Positions 11,171 to 24,128 of a DNA stretch of 64,000 bases are shown one piece after another. The stretch comes from Panorpa germanica (taxonomy: Eukaryota; Arthropoda; Insecta; Mecoptera; Panorpidae). Under the pieces are notes generated by a model. It saw only the letters and a list, made by a program, of their open reading frames with translations, was not told the DNA's origin and did not search any database. Made by a program: the position numbers and the translations under genes. Position 1 is the stretch's first letter, and each line of letters opens with the position of its first letter. The stretch lies in assembly GCA_963678705.1 (NCBI GenBank), contig OY783214.1, forward strand, positions 6,200,001 through 6,264,000. Direction: 5' to 3'.

Positions 11171-11999
11171 TCAAATTAATACATGATGCATGGGTAATAC
11201 ATTTAAATCCAAATCGCACAATTTTATAAATAGCTTCATAAAAAATATGTTCCTATCAAAAAAATAAATCACTTAACAAATAAATCATATTCAATATCAG
11301 TATTACTATAAAATCCAATGAATAAATGTAATATATTCAGTCAATTTACCCAAAACAGCCACCCATCTTTTTACACGCTCAGCATCACACAGAGTCATCT
11401 TACGGAGCTACTCAACATACGACTCATCATATAAGCAACGTTACACATGTATACATCTGAGCGGCACACGTCTCCACTTTATGACACCTGTTCGCTGGAT
11501 GACATGTTATGTTCTCGTACCTTTACCACCCCCTTCCCCTACTCTCTCACACCCCAGTCCTCTCACAACCCTGTGCTACACACAAACACAAATACAGTGA
11601 ATTCAGAGTAACATCGTCCGCATTTCAGCCGTTGATTCGATAGCTCTTGCTCCCTGGTGGTCCGTCTTTGACACCGTTCTCGTGTCGCACGTCAAACCTT
11701 TAGGGGAATTACAGGTATATTTCCTGGAATTGTTATACATATTCAGTATGTACCAAATTGTCAGTTAGGAGTCATGTTAACCACAGAACACGCAGGATAA
11801 TGAAAGCTTTGTTTCTATATCGTATATATTTAGACTTCCTTCTTGAGACATATTGCACATAAACGAAATAATTATGACTGATTATGTCGAAAATGATAAT
11901 CTAATAAGCAGATACGCATCCGGAACGGAAATATTTACTTATGGATCGTTAAAGAATCTATAACAACCCCGAGCTGTACTTTAAATTAAAGTAATGTTT
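11171..11999. other. No gene recognised
   Basis: Mixed-composition intergenic DNA, somewhat more GC-rich around 11350-11700. No convincing splice-bounded exon or transposon was found. Confidence 0.45.
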
Positions 12000-12485
12000 A
12001 GTTTAATTAGAATCGAGGAGAAAATAAGTGAGGAGAACGAAAAGGAGAAAAGAGTACTTTGAAAGGAACGAAGTAGCGACAAAAGAGGCAGAGAGAAGAA
12101 TAGAAAGAGGCACAAGTGTGGAAGAGGGACAGAGAGACACAGCAACAGAAAATAATGGAAAAAATTCATAATATAAATATAATGAAAGGTGAAGAGGATG
12201 AAGAGGAGGATTTGGGAGAAAGAGGTATTAGAGGGACAAGATTAATTCATACGAGAAAAAGAGACAAGGGACATAAAAGAATCGCAAGATTTAGATTGGG
12301 AAACGAAGAGAAAGGCAGCAGATACTGAGAAAATAGAGTTGCTGGAGCACATTAAGTATTCATGTGAGAAAAGGGTAAAAAGTGAAAAGAAGATTGTGCA
12401 GTTATTAAAGAGAGGTAGTGAAGGGAATAGGTGGATGGCGGAGATATAGGAAGAGCGAGGAAAGAGAAGGAAGATCAGAATATAG
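12000..12485 (+). pseudogene. LINE family A fragment 2, degenerate ORF2 C-terminus
   Basis: Purine-rich sequence parallels family A: YFERNEVATKEAERR-like start, then a frameshifted region, then RFRLGNEEKGSRY followed by a stop, and a final part resembling LKRGSEGNRWMAEI. At least two frameshifts and an in-frame stop are present. The family 3' UTR signature is absent, so the copy is broken at both ends. Confidence 0.7.
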
Positions 12486-12879
12486 AAATATATTAGTATC
12501 TCATATCTAGTAAGTGTAAGCTATTTATTTCGATTTGAATATCAGTGGCATGACTAGTAGAGTTGCTACCCTGAACGTTACCCGTGATACCACCACCACA
12601 GAATGAATACGAGATCTAATACGTACGGTGATGATAAGAAAGAGAGAGTGAGCTCATTCAAGAAACAATAAGGCTTCATTTGTCTAGTCGTTTCTCCGCT
12701 ACTGCATACTCATATAATTTATTGAAGAGATTAAACAAATAGAGATTTTTTTATTATATGACTGCAAGTTCAACAGATTATATCTCACACTATTCGTAAT
12801 ATAATTATTGTTGGTATCTTTTTAATTTGTTTACCGCTTGTAGAGTTTATTTCTTTGTCAGTCATCGAATAAATTTCTT
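12486..12879. other. No gene recognised
   Basis: Intergenic sequence in which nothing specific was seen. Confidence 0.45.
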
Positions 12880-12884
12880 TATAT

Positions 12885-12962
12885 CTCCGAGAATCGTACT
12901 CGGACTCAAGCGTAACTGAGTGTTAGAGTCTACTACCAAACTACTTCAGCCACCCAGATAGA
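12885..12962 (-). ncRNA. tRNA-like sequence with A-box and B-box words (possible SINE head)
   Basis: The minus strand reads TGGCTGAAGTAGTTTGGTA (12951-12933), close to a Pol III A box. About 30 bases later comes GAGTACGATTCTCGG (12902-12888), close to a B box, in which CGAG and CTCG can pair around a 7-base loop. An ACTCA/TGAGT anticodon-like stem lies between them, but its loop has 8 bases. No acceptor stem forms. A tRNA-derived SINE remnant is possible; a functional tRNA is unlikely. Confidence 0.3.
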
Positions 12963-14460
<1,498 letters not shown>

Positions 14461-14464
14461 GATA

Positions 14465-14660
14465 TACATACTACATTCAAGGTATATACATTCGTGTATA
14501 TTGTATATCTTATGTATATGCTGTTGTGATTTAAAATTATTAAAGTACCTGCTTAAACATTGCAGCATGTACATAGCATGTACAGTATATACATGTTTAT
14601 TTATTCTTTGTATATCCCGTATATATACATACATATTAATATACGCAGAGATGTGCGTTT
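14465..14660 (+). repeat. Dispersed repeat F, copy 1
   Basis: This copy shares blocks with 57555-57745 in the same orientation: TATGTATATGCTGTTGTGAT, then TTAAACATTGCNGCATRTACAT, then GTACAGTATATACAT-like words. It is rich in TATACA and has no coding sense. The class is unknown. Confidence 0.5.
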
Positions 14661-15825
14661 TTCAAATACATATACTCAAAATGCAAATACAAAATACTAA
14701 ATACCTATTTTCTATTTTTTATTTAAATATCTTTTAAGAGTATAGAATTTTATATTTTATTTGAAAACTTTCACAAACCTATTTCCTGTTTGAAAAATAC
14801 AAAATACTTTTTTCTAGTGTTAATCAGAAAATATTATTTTTTGAATATATTCTTAAAACCCAACCAAAATTAGCACCATCTATGATTTAAAAGTATCTGC
14901 ACAATTGTCTTAATAATTCTAATTTAAAATGATAGATGTGCCTATTTTTTTATTATCCTTCCTCTTACCCCCACCACAAGACATCTGATTTTCGTTTACC
15001 TAAATTTGTTTATCATATTTTCTCGTTCATTATTTGTTTTACTACAAGACAATCCTTACTGAAATAATATACATAAAGATATATTATTTTACCTACTACC
15101 CCCACATGCGACATCCAAAATTTATATATTTTCATTCATAAGTTGACATTATTTAGACATGAGTGTACTAAACGTGTTGTACTTATGTACAGACTAGTGC
15201 GACATAAACATGCGACACTAATAAAACCCTTACATTTGTTATTTTTAATTATTCTTGGTAGTGTTTTTATGAAACAAAAATGTTTCAAAACGAAGTCAGT
15301 CTTTATCAAAGAGTATTCTCATAATTATTAAAAAAATGACATTTATATTAGTAACATAAAGAGTATTTTATTTTCTCAAAAGTATTTTTAAAATACAAAT
15401 TTTGTGTTTAAGTACTAACATGAAATTTATTTTCTATTTTGTATTTGAAATAGGAAAATAACGAGGTATTTTCATTTTGTATTTAAATGCTTTTGAAAAG
15501 CATTTGTGCACATCTCTGAACATACAAGTATATAAAGAATATTATTAAATTATTATATTAATGAAACTTTATCATAGACATAGTGTTTACGTGTGTCTAA
15601 ATGCCCCTACCTCGTCTAACTACTTAATACAGCTCTTAGTGTCTAGACGCTTTTTATTTACATTATTAAGCGGTATACTTTACTTTTCATTAAAACCCAT
15701 TTTGAGTAAAATTCATTAATTCTTAAAGCTTACTCGAATTCTTGAAACACGTCACTTGACAAACACACTGCTTAATGACCTTGTAATTAATAACATTACT
15801 CGTTCAGTTTTCATGTTAATCCGTA
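14661..15825. other. No gene recognised
   Basis: AT-rich DNA. A pair of similar ATACAAAATACTTTT-like blocks near 14640-14820 and 15360-15510 suggests the arms of a diverged inverted or duplicated repeat: the words CAGAGATGTGCG (14646) and GTGCACATCTCTG (15505) are near-inverse. Confidence 0.4.
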
Positions 15826-16098
15826 ATGATTCCCCTGAGACAAAAGCGGTTCCACAAAGCAAAGAACATCATTGAGATCAAGTACTATTGTTTGCAGTTA
15901 TTATTGTTCGGTATTAAAAGCGCAAAAAGACTTTATGAAAGAATCGATCTCGAAATACGAATAATAACGAAGCGCGAATGGGCCGTAATCGGATTCGTTG
16001 CAGCTGTAATTTATTATAATTACCATAATAGCTTAATAATAAATATAAAGCATGTATTTAAAGTGCTACGCAATCCTGAGAGATTAAGTAAAGATTAG
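15826..16098 (+). CDS. Unrecognised 90-codon ORF with one possible membrane segment
   Basis: The frame runs from ATG to TAG. It has a basic N-terminal half (IPLRQKRFHKAKN, KSAKRLYERIDLE), then a hydrophobic stretch WAVIGFVAAVIYYNY and a basic tail. It has more CG-containing codons than its surroundings. No family is recognised, no splice partners are apparent, and a dispersed repeat (G) starts about 30 bases downstream. It could equally be part of an old repeat. Low confidence that this is a gene. Confidence 0.2.
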   Translation: MIPLRQKRFHKAKNIIEIKYYCLQLLLFGIKSAKRLYERIDLEIRIITKREWAVIGFVAAVIYYNYHNSLIINIKHVFKVLRNPERLSKD

Positions 16099-16130
16099 TT
16101 TTTATGATAATTTGGTAGCTAAAGTATAAT

Positions 16131-16235
16131 GACCATCGCTATTATAACGACACCGTGAATATCAATGTCGCTAACCGCATACCAGCTACGTCGGACTTCA
16201 TAATTTTATATTATACGTAATTGTGCCAAATATAA
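16131..16235 (+). repeat. Dispersed repeat G, copy 1
   Basis: CATCGCTATTATAACGACAC and downstream words (AATGWCGCTA, ATTTTATATTATA, TTGTGC) are shared with 50549-50660. It is followed within a few bases by a Helitron-like element. The class is unknown. Confidence 0.45.
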
Positions 16236-16240
16236 ATATA

Positions 16241-16888
16241 CTAGAGTTTACCCCCGTCGTAATGCGACGTCTTTTTGGCGTGTATGATTTGAATCCAATA
16301 AAATAATTCGTAATTCCATTTCATATTTAATTCTATTTTTAAATTTAAATAATAAACTCGCAGAATAATAAAATAATTTTTCAATTTATGTGTTATTTGA
16401 CCAACTTTTTTTCAAAATTTGGAAATTATTTTTTCGATTCGTAAATAAATTACCAAGGTTAGCCTATATACAAAATTTCAACTTTCTAACACAATTTTTA
16501 CTCTCGGCAAATTCTGCTCCCGTGCCCCCAAATAAAATTTTGAAATTTTGAATTTTTTTTATTATTAATATACTTAATTATTCTAGAATCCATAATATGA
16601 AGTTTCTCCAAAGTTTCCTACCGGGCCCCCGAATTTCTTCAACCCTTCCTTTTTCAATTTTTGAATTTCTAATTTTAGAGAAATGTTACCTTAATACACA
16701 TGCAAAATTTCAACTTTCTATCTTTTACGAATTAAAAGTAATACAGCTAAAAAGGGCTCACTTTTTATCCAGTTTTTCCAAAATTACGGGTTTCCAGGAA
16801 GTTCAGGAAAAAATCCGGGGACGCCAAAAAACTTAGAATGTAAACATATAAGAATATAAACATACAGTTGGAACATTATAATATAGGA
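16241..16888 (-). mobile_element. Helitron-like non-autonomous element, copy 1
   Basis: Read on the minus strand it starts TCCTATATTATAATGTTCCA after a host A. It ends with a CGTCG-CATTA-CGACG hairpin, a ~10-base spacer and CTAG, followed by a host T. TC and CTAG ends, a 3' hairpin and A/T insertion are the Helitron signature. The 648-bp interior matches 43719-44181 and 63041-63663 and includes repeated AAATTTCAACTTTCTA words. No Rep/helicase coding is present. Confidence 0.65.
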
Positions 16889-18440
16889 TATCTTTATCCA
16901 AAACTATATTCTATCTAGTAATAATTAAAAAAAAAACGATTTATGAAACCGGTAAACGAACTCTTCTTGTCGGGTACTCGTTGGACTTCGCTACTGTACT
17001 ACAATAACATATTCTATTTGTTGATAAGCATCTTGAATAGTTTATATACCTACTAGCAGTAAGTATATATTTATGTTTTTCCTTTTATATAGTGAATATT
17101 GCTATTGTTTTGCATATTTCACATGCACTTGACTATTCCTCTATTCCTCTATTCCACTGTTGCTCTATTGTATGAGTATGCCTGCTCATCTGCATAAAAC
17201 ATTTGTAACAATAGTGGTGACTGACACATTGGGGTTAGCATGGCGGCGTGCGGCGTACGGCGCGGCATGTGGCTGTACACCATCTCCCATAGGATCGCCA
17301 TCTAGTGTTGACAACTCAAACTATGAGGATATTCTCAACCTCATACATGTACAACTATTTACTACTTTACTATTTATATATTTTCTTTATTGTTTTTTTT
17401 TTTACTTATCTAAGTAACTTTAATAATAATAATAAAAGTAAAAAACCGAAAAATACTTTCATTCTTCATAGAATTAAAGAAATACATATAATTTTTTTTT
17501 TCTTATAAAACAGGCTTTTATTAATTAGAAATTCATAAAATAATCTAACACATCGGACTAAAGGAAAATATAAATAAAATGTTTAAAACAATTTAAATTA
17601 AAAAAATGATGTTACATAAAGCTATTCGAGAAATAAGCAACATTAAGTTATCGATTTTTTTTCTCATGTCTCACTAATAAAGTGTACGATCGATATATCA
17701 GTGGCTTGGTGCTAAAATGGCTAATTTCATAATTACAAATATGAGCCCGAAATGAACGTTTGGAAAGTTTTTATCTAACATTATTTTAATTTCAATTGAC
17801 ATAAAGTAAAATGTCTGTTTCGACTTTGGCTAAATTATAGATATCTTTACATAGAATCTGATAATGAAATTCATATTTAAAAAAAACCAAACCACAGACA
17901 CATAATAAAAAATACTTTAAAACTAAATTTTGATATTATCGCTTTTTTAATTTTTGTTTAACTTATAAATTTTCAAAGTATTAATTACTAACACAAATCT
18001 AATTATATACAGTATACTTTTTATTTTACTTTAAATAGAGTAATAACAAGTTTTTTATAATATTGTTTCTATTCATACACGCAATTTTTATTACGCAATG
18101 TAATTTATGTTATCGTACTTTAGGATCAATGTTTTTTTAGATGTTTTGTATAAAACATACGTACTCGGAGTGATATACTTGAATATGTACAGTTATAAAA
18201 TTACAACAGTATTCAAAATAATTATATGGCTGTAATCTCGATTCCATTAATAATGTTTGACGAGCACTCATTAAAACATTTAATTGATGTTGTTCTTTGA
18301 TTTATTTTGTTTAGAAAATATTGTTATGCATATTTTGTGTTTTAATGAAGTTGCTAAATGGATTCAAGCAAATTTTGTGTGGCCGCTAAACACGGTTACG
18401 TGTATTTAAGGTTTACTTAACAAAGCAAAAACTTAAATAT
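16889..18440. other. No gene recognised
   Basis: AT-rich DNA. A short GC-rich island at 17235-17310 (GGCGGCGTGCGGCGTACGG) ends in CGCCATCTAGTGTTGACA, a word pattern common in insect repeats. No domain was recognised. Confidence 0.4.
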
Positions 18441-18449
18441 AAACCTAAC

Positions 18450-18706
18450 CATAGTTACCTAAAATACAATGTTTTGTGACTTAATTTACTGCTTTTTTTA
18501 AATAAATCTACCTTTTTGTCTAAGATACATTTTAAATAATCACAAGTCAAATTAGACGAAAGATACTCTGCAGAATGCGTAAGTAGGAAGAGAGAGTTCT
18601 GAATAACAAAAGTTACCTGTTAAGTAAACAATGTTACCTAAAATATAACGTTTTGATATTTTATTGCTTTTTTTAAATTAAATCTAACTTTTTATCCAAC
18701 GATTAT
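18450..18706 (+). repeat. Local direct duplication, two diverged units
   Basis: About 75 bp at 18456-18530 recur at 18630-18705. Both share GTTACCTAAAATA, a GTTTTG word, CTGCTTTTTTTAAAT or TTGCTTTTTTTAAAT, and AATCTAMCTTTTTRTC. Two short related insertions or an old tandem duplication would explain it. Confidence 0.6.
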
Positions 18707-19405
18707 AACAAAAAATAGAGGCCAATTTTCCTGTTTGTTGTAGTTGGTTATAAAAGCTAATGTTTTACAGACAAGAAGAATTTCATATGCTCGGTATAAT
18801 AGTTATAATAAGATAGATTTACTAATGTGAAATTTCTTTACAATTAATTATACATTATGATCATAATTGGATGCATAATTGTCTTAAGTGCTGCTTGAAC
18901 AGCTTAAGTGCATTTCTGCAATTAATTGTGACCTGAAATGCAATATGGCGATTATCAGCGTTGATCTATCATGCGTTGTTGAATATCATCTCATGCATTA
19001 GTGCCTGCAAATATCTTAGATATTAAATACAAGGTGATTCTGAAGCCACTCTCCTAGTTTCTCGCTAGTTTCCACTAGCACCAAAATTTTGGTTTGTTTG
19101 GTATCAATTCAATTGATTATACGTTTACAAAAGTATAAATTTATATATCACAGGTAAAGAAACAGTAAAAAACTGCTAATATCTTGCAAAAATAAATGTA
19201 TAACCATCCGAGAAAATACACATCAAACGATTAACAAGATAGAAGGACTAGAAAAGAATAACCCAGTAAAGATTCTATATGCATACACCTCACCTGAGAT
19301 AATAAAAAAATTAAATTACTCGTCGTAATAGTAATTATCCGTTGTAATGGATGTGAAATAATTAGGTTTTTGTACTAATAATCAGGTGAAATTAAACGAT
19401 AAAAT
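18707..19405. other. No gene recognised
   Basis: AT-rich DNA in which nothing specific was seen. Confidence 0.45.
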
Positions 19406-19415
19406 AAGGGTAGAT

Positions 19416-20166
19416 TAGCTATAATTCGCATAGAGCTGAAAGTTGGTATAGCCCTTGGGGCCATTATTACAAATAAAATACTAAAAGTCCTTACCGATTG
19501 CACATCTGCATAAAAAGTTATTCAAGGTCAAAGATCAATAAAAATGGTTTTTCCAATTTTTCCGGTAAACGGTAAGTTTTATCATAAAACACAGTTATGC
19601 AATGTGATTTGAATTTATTATTTAAAGTGCAAGTTAAAATATTTTATGTAAAGCATCAATAAACTTAACAGATGTTAAGATATTCACATAATACAAGAAG
19701 ATCATTTACTTTCATTTGCTCAAGAATCTCTAGAATAAAAACCACAATAGTGGTATCTTGATTCAGTAATAGTCAATTTTTATCGCATATTATTGACATT
19801 AGCACAAATTAGATTCAAAAACAAACGAAACACTACCTCACAGGTGGTGCGGAAATGTGTGTATATTATGTAATATACTAACTTTAGAATCGCAATATCT
19901 CAGGAATGGTGATTCTTAGAGAACAATAAGAACTTATAAGAACAATTTTTGTAGATAATTTCATGATCTACAACTTTTGTCTAATGTATTTTTATGATAA
20001 AACTTACCGTTTACCACAAAAATTGGAAAAACCATTCTTGTTTACCTTCGACCTTGAATAACTATTTTTGCAGATGTGCGATCAGTGAGGACTTTTAGTA
20101 TTTTATTTGTAATAGTGTCCTTCAGGTCTGTACCAACTTTCAGCTCTATGTGAATTATAGCTAATT
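19416..20166. mobile_element. Foldback element with ~175-bp inverted arms
   Basis: The left arm (about 19416-19592) begins TTAGCTATAATTCGCATAGA. The right arm (about 19993-20166) is its inverse, ending CTATGTGAATTATAGCTAAT. Both arms carry CAAATAAAATACTAAAAGTC, CACATCTGCA and GTAAACGGTAAGTTTTATCA. Identity is roughly 85-90% by eye. The ~400-bp centre is unrelated AT-rich DNA with no ORF. The element is long enough to form a stable hairpin if transcribed. Confidence 0.8.
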
Positions 20167-21208
20167 GAAATGTTTATTATGATCGGGTTATAAGAACATA
20201 GTCATATGTCACTAACATGAATTAATATATATTTTTATTTATAGATTAGAATAAATTAAATTCGGTCAAGTGACAGTCTCTAATGTAACATTAGAATGAT
20301 CCTTCAAAACCATAATGGACATATAACCACATGTTAGTAGAAGCACAATATTAAATCAAAATCCATTCACACAATAATTCAACTTGTCGACGTCAGAATG
20401 CGGTCAACTATGTATATCCGTAACCGGAAATGTACGACAGTCCTTACATATACAAGGTTCCGTATCTAAAACAGAGGTGGCGTTAAATCTCAGTGCTTAC
20501 TAAAAAAAAAAGAATCTACCCCATAAAACGTGAGCATGTTTTGTTATACTGTTTCAAAATGTCAGATTCTAGATATCACACATTGCCTTGTTTAATTATG
20601 AGAGTACATAAAAAACGTAAAATATACACATGTAACGTTAACGCGTAGTGAGTGGGTGGGGGGAGAGGGGAGGGGAACGGAAGGGACGTAGGGATGGGAA
20701 TAATTATCGCGATACTTTGAACATTTCACTCAGTTAATAGCTCTTGTTTGTGTTGTTACATTTTAGAGTTACACAGGCGTAAAGCAATGCTTCGTAGTTC
20801 ACAGAACTTATTAGAAAATATAAAAGTTGTTCTGAGATGTTTCTGGGAACAAAATATTTCTTGTGATTCCAATAACTGAACCATATTCAATGAGGAACTG
20901 ATTTAAATTTGATTTTAAGATAAAAATTACTCACAGAAATATTTTTTGAAATGTTTAAATATTTTCTTCTATAAAAGGGGTCTTAAGTGGTACGTGGTTA
21001 CATTTAAATTAATTTAAGTTTTTAGTAATTATTTTACGAAACAGTAAAGATTTATTGCATGACTGAATTTCATATGCAGATTTTTTTTGCTCTTATCTTA
21101 GATTAAGAAACTATTTTATAGTCTTCTTTTAGTAGTCTTTCTTTTAGTCCTGCTTTTTTTCCTTTTTAAATGTCAAATTTTAAATTAAATGTCATGTCAT
21201 GAAGCTTT
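20167..21208. other. No gene recognised; contains a G-rich tract
   Basis: 20650-20695 is strongly G-rich (GGGTGGGGGGAGAGGGGAGG) and could form a G-quadruplex on the plus strand. Nothing else is recognised. Confidence 0.45.
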
Positions 21209-21418
21209 CCAGAAAACATTTTGGAACATTTTACTTTGCCATTATATTGAAGATGCGTATAATTTTTTGTCACGAAAGAGTCGTTCTCACAGTCGGTTAT
21301 ATTAAATCTATTTTATCGGCTACAAAAGTGCCTAACCACTCCACCTATCGAAATATAAATGAAGATAAAGCTGATGCGAACTATAATTGAAGATACTTCA
21401 CCAAATTATTTACTGGGT
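21209..21418 (+). mobile_element. MITE family M1, copy 2
   Basis: The left part reads AGAAAACATTTTGGAACATT and the right end ATTATTTACTGGG. The centre matches copies 1 and 3 (TTGAAGATGCGTATAATTTT, ATCGGCTACAAA, ACCACTCCACCTATC). It is about 210 bp and non-coding; the 63-codon frame across it is incidental. Confidence 0.6.
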
Positions 21419-22944
21419 TATGACCCTTCCGCACTACCCTCCTTATTAAGTCTTGTCACACTTGAAGGAACTTAACATTTTGTTACGTCAGCGATTGTCG
21501 TTTAATTTTTGTGTTCCTTAAAATTACTTTTAATTTTTAATATGTCTAATCTTTTTATTAAATATAAAATAATTGAAAATTTGAGTTCTTAATAGTCATC
21601 TTTTTTAGTATGAATTACAATTTTATGGTATTTTTAACTACGTACGATCGAACATTAAACACACGACTGTTTTAAGACAATTTTGTTTTTGTTGTAGAAA
21701 GGTAAAAACAACACCATATGAACACATTAAACAAATAGATACAACGCTGATAATTGCGTTTTAAGACAGGCTTGAAACAAATGTACTGCACTTAATAGCC
21801 ATACTATCTTAAGACAGTATACGATTTCCCTAAAAATAATTTATGACAGGTTTATCTTTAAGATATATCTCAATTAAAATGATCAAATGTAATGAAATAA
21901 CGACAAATCAAAACCAAAACTATCGTATAATTTTCCTAAATATAAAAGTATCAACGGTTTTGGTTTTAAGCAGTTATTTATTTAGTTCAAGATTGATTAC
22001 ATTACCGCTTAATTCAATTAATATGAAATGAGTCTATCATTTCTCATGTATCGTATCTCCATCTATACCTGTAGTGGTGCCAATACTTGTTCACTTTCAA
22101 ATTACCTAGTGTACAGACTATTGAATTGGGAATCAAACACGAAAACACAACGGACGGGCTGGATCGATTAGCCGCCAATCAAACTGTAAATTAATCTGTA
22201 AACCGGATTAGTGCGATCCATGTATCACGTGACCATTAACCTCTAACAGAAAGATAGTGGTTGGGTGGGCAGGGGGGAGGGGGTGGTGTGCTGGTATTCG
22301 AGTGCAATGGGGATTAGTTTGTTCTACTACTACATCAGTTTGTTTGGGTATGCCTGGTGCTATCATATCCATGCATTAGTGATGGCTTTGTACAAGAATC
22401 TAACCTCTGAATAGAGCCGACTACTACTCCTGAGTAACTACCTCTAAGTTGATTTGGCGTGTATCAAAACAGATCAGTATATTCTATTCTACTCCTTGGG
22501 GTCTTACAACTTCGTGGTCTAATACGTCTACTTCGTAACTAAGTGAGGACGTGGTGGCGTGGCAGACGCGCACGTGGACACCAACGTGAAGTTGTTACTC
22601 TTAAACTTTTCAAACTTGTTCCACATTTATCTGACTTTTTTTTGTATTTTGAGGTAAATTCTTTATAGGTTCTTTTATTTTAGTTTAGCATATATACATA
22701 TAACTACATCACGTATAATTCATACGCTCTAGATATTTTACATAATGAATAATAATCTAAATTATTGTTTCTGAGTAGAAAAAATCCTTTTTGCAGGGTT
22801 CTTACAAACTCATAGTTCACCTGTTATATTTGCTTACTAATATCTCACATGGTTCTTGCCTATTATGAAATGTTTTTTTGTATGTGTAGTGAAATTAATC
22901 ATATTCAATTAATTATAAAGTGATTCCATCAAGTGACAACCTTC
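21419..22944. other. No gene recognised; contains a G-rich tract
   Basis: 22259-22290 is G-rich (GGGTGGGCAGGGGGGAGGGG). The rest is ordinary AT-rich sequence without a recognised exon. Confidence 0.45.
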
Positions 22945-22949
22945 CATTT

Positions 22950-23045
22950 CATTTTTGTCTATTTTTTTAATATTTATTTGAGTGCATCAACTTTCAAAAG
23001 TTGTTAGCACTTATAACAATAAATATATACATTTATTAATATTAT
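22950..23045 (-). mobile_element. LINE family C, short 3' tail only
   Basis: The minus strand reads AAGTGCTAACAACTTTTGAA, then AGTTGATGCACTCAAATAAA and an A-rich end. This matches the 3' end of the LINE at 53505-54066. It is a severely 5'-truncated insertion. Confidence 0.6.
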
Positions 23046-23184
23046 TATTTATTTTAATGTTTTTGCCATTGGACACTACATTCTTCTGCCTTAACTTATT
23101 AAATTACATATCATTATGCTTAATTCACTCCTTCCAAAAGAAAAAAAAATGAAAAATAAATACAACACTGCTACGGCTATTGCT

Positions 23185-23365
23185 TCGCTCCTCCTGCTAA
23201 TCTCCCTCCTGTTTCTACTCTGCCATTCCTTCTCTTTCCTCACTCCTATTCTCTATCTCCGCCATTCACCTCTTCCTTTCACTGCCTCCCTTTAATAACT
23301 GCACAATATTCTTTTCGCTTGTTACCTTTTTCTCACATGAAAACTTAATGTGCTTCAACATTTAC
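23185..23365 (-). pseudogene. LINE family A fragment 3
   Basis: The plus strand contains the family block CATTCACCTCTTCCTTTCAC, TGCCTCCCTTTAATAACTGC and CACATGAAAACTTAATGTGC. These correspond to the ORF2 C-terminal LKGGSEGKRWMAEI region in reverse. It is about 180 bp, truncated at both sides. Confidence 0.65.
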
Positions 23366-24070
23366 AAAACATAATTTACAACTTATAGATACGAGTAAGG
23401 ATACTTAAAATAAAGAGTTTAAATTAGTTTTATTGATAAAGTCAAAATAACTATACAATTTTGTTATTATATGGATATTATTTTGATTTATAATATTTCC
23501 TTGCTTTCCGACTTTCTCTGCTTTCACACAGCCTTGTCTGTGCGACGAGTACCTATTTTTATCTTAAGTGGGCTTTTGTAACTGCATGTCAGTTAAAAAT
23601 TTCTGTTTTTAGTAATTTCAGAACGCCGTAATTAAAAGCTACGGTATGTAGAAATGTGAAAATTTAGATTTTGATGTATATATATTTCCCTGTTATGAAA
23701 TCATTTTGGCAATATTTCCACATTATCTCTGCTGCTTTAGCTTATAACTGCAGAATCTAATAAGAATTATTTCAAATAATCTTATTTTTCTTTAAATTAG
23801 TGAGTCATATTTAAAATTATAATAATGGTTTTTATCAAAACTGTAATAATTAGGTATATTGCAAATGTGTGATATTTGTTAATTTCTTAAAAACATATTT
23901 CTTTATTAAAAACCCAAGAAATAAAAGTTACCGAAGAGAATTATGTAATTCAAAAGAATTTTAAATAAAATATGATGAATATTTAAGTTTTAATACTTGA
24001 AAAAGGAAGAGGTAAAGGAGTGGTGGATAATTAGCTGTGATTAAAAATAAATTAGGAATAAATATGTACG
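23366..24070. other. No gene recognised
   Basis: AT-rich DNA with nothing specific. Confidence 0.45.
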
Positions 24071-24071
24071 A

Positions 24072-24075
<4 letters not shown>

Positions 24076-24124
<49 letters not shown>
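24076..24124. repeat. (AT)n microsatellite
   Basis: About 49 bp of pure AT dinucleotides, preceded by TACGAGTA. Confidence 0.9.
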
Positions 24125-24128
<4 letters not shown>

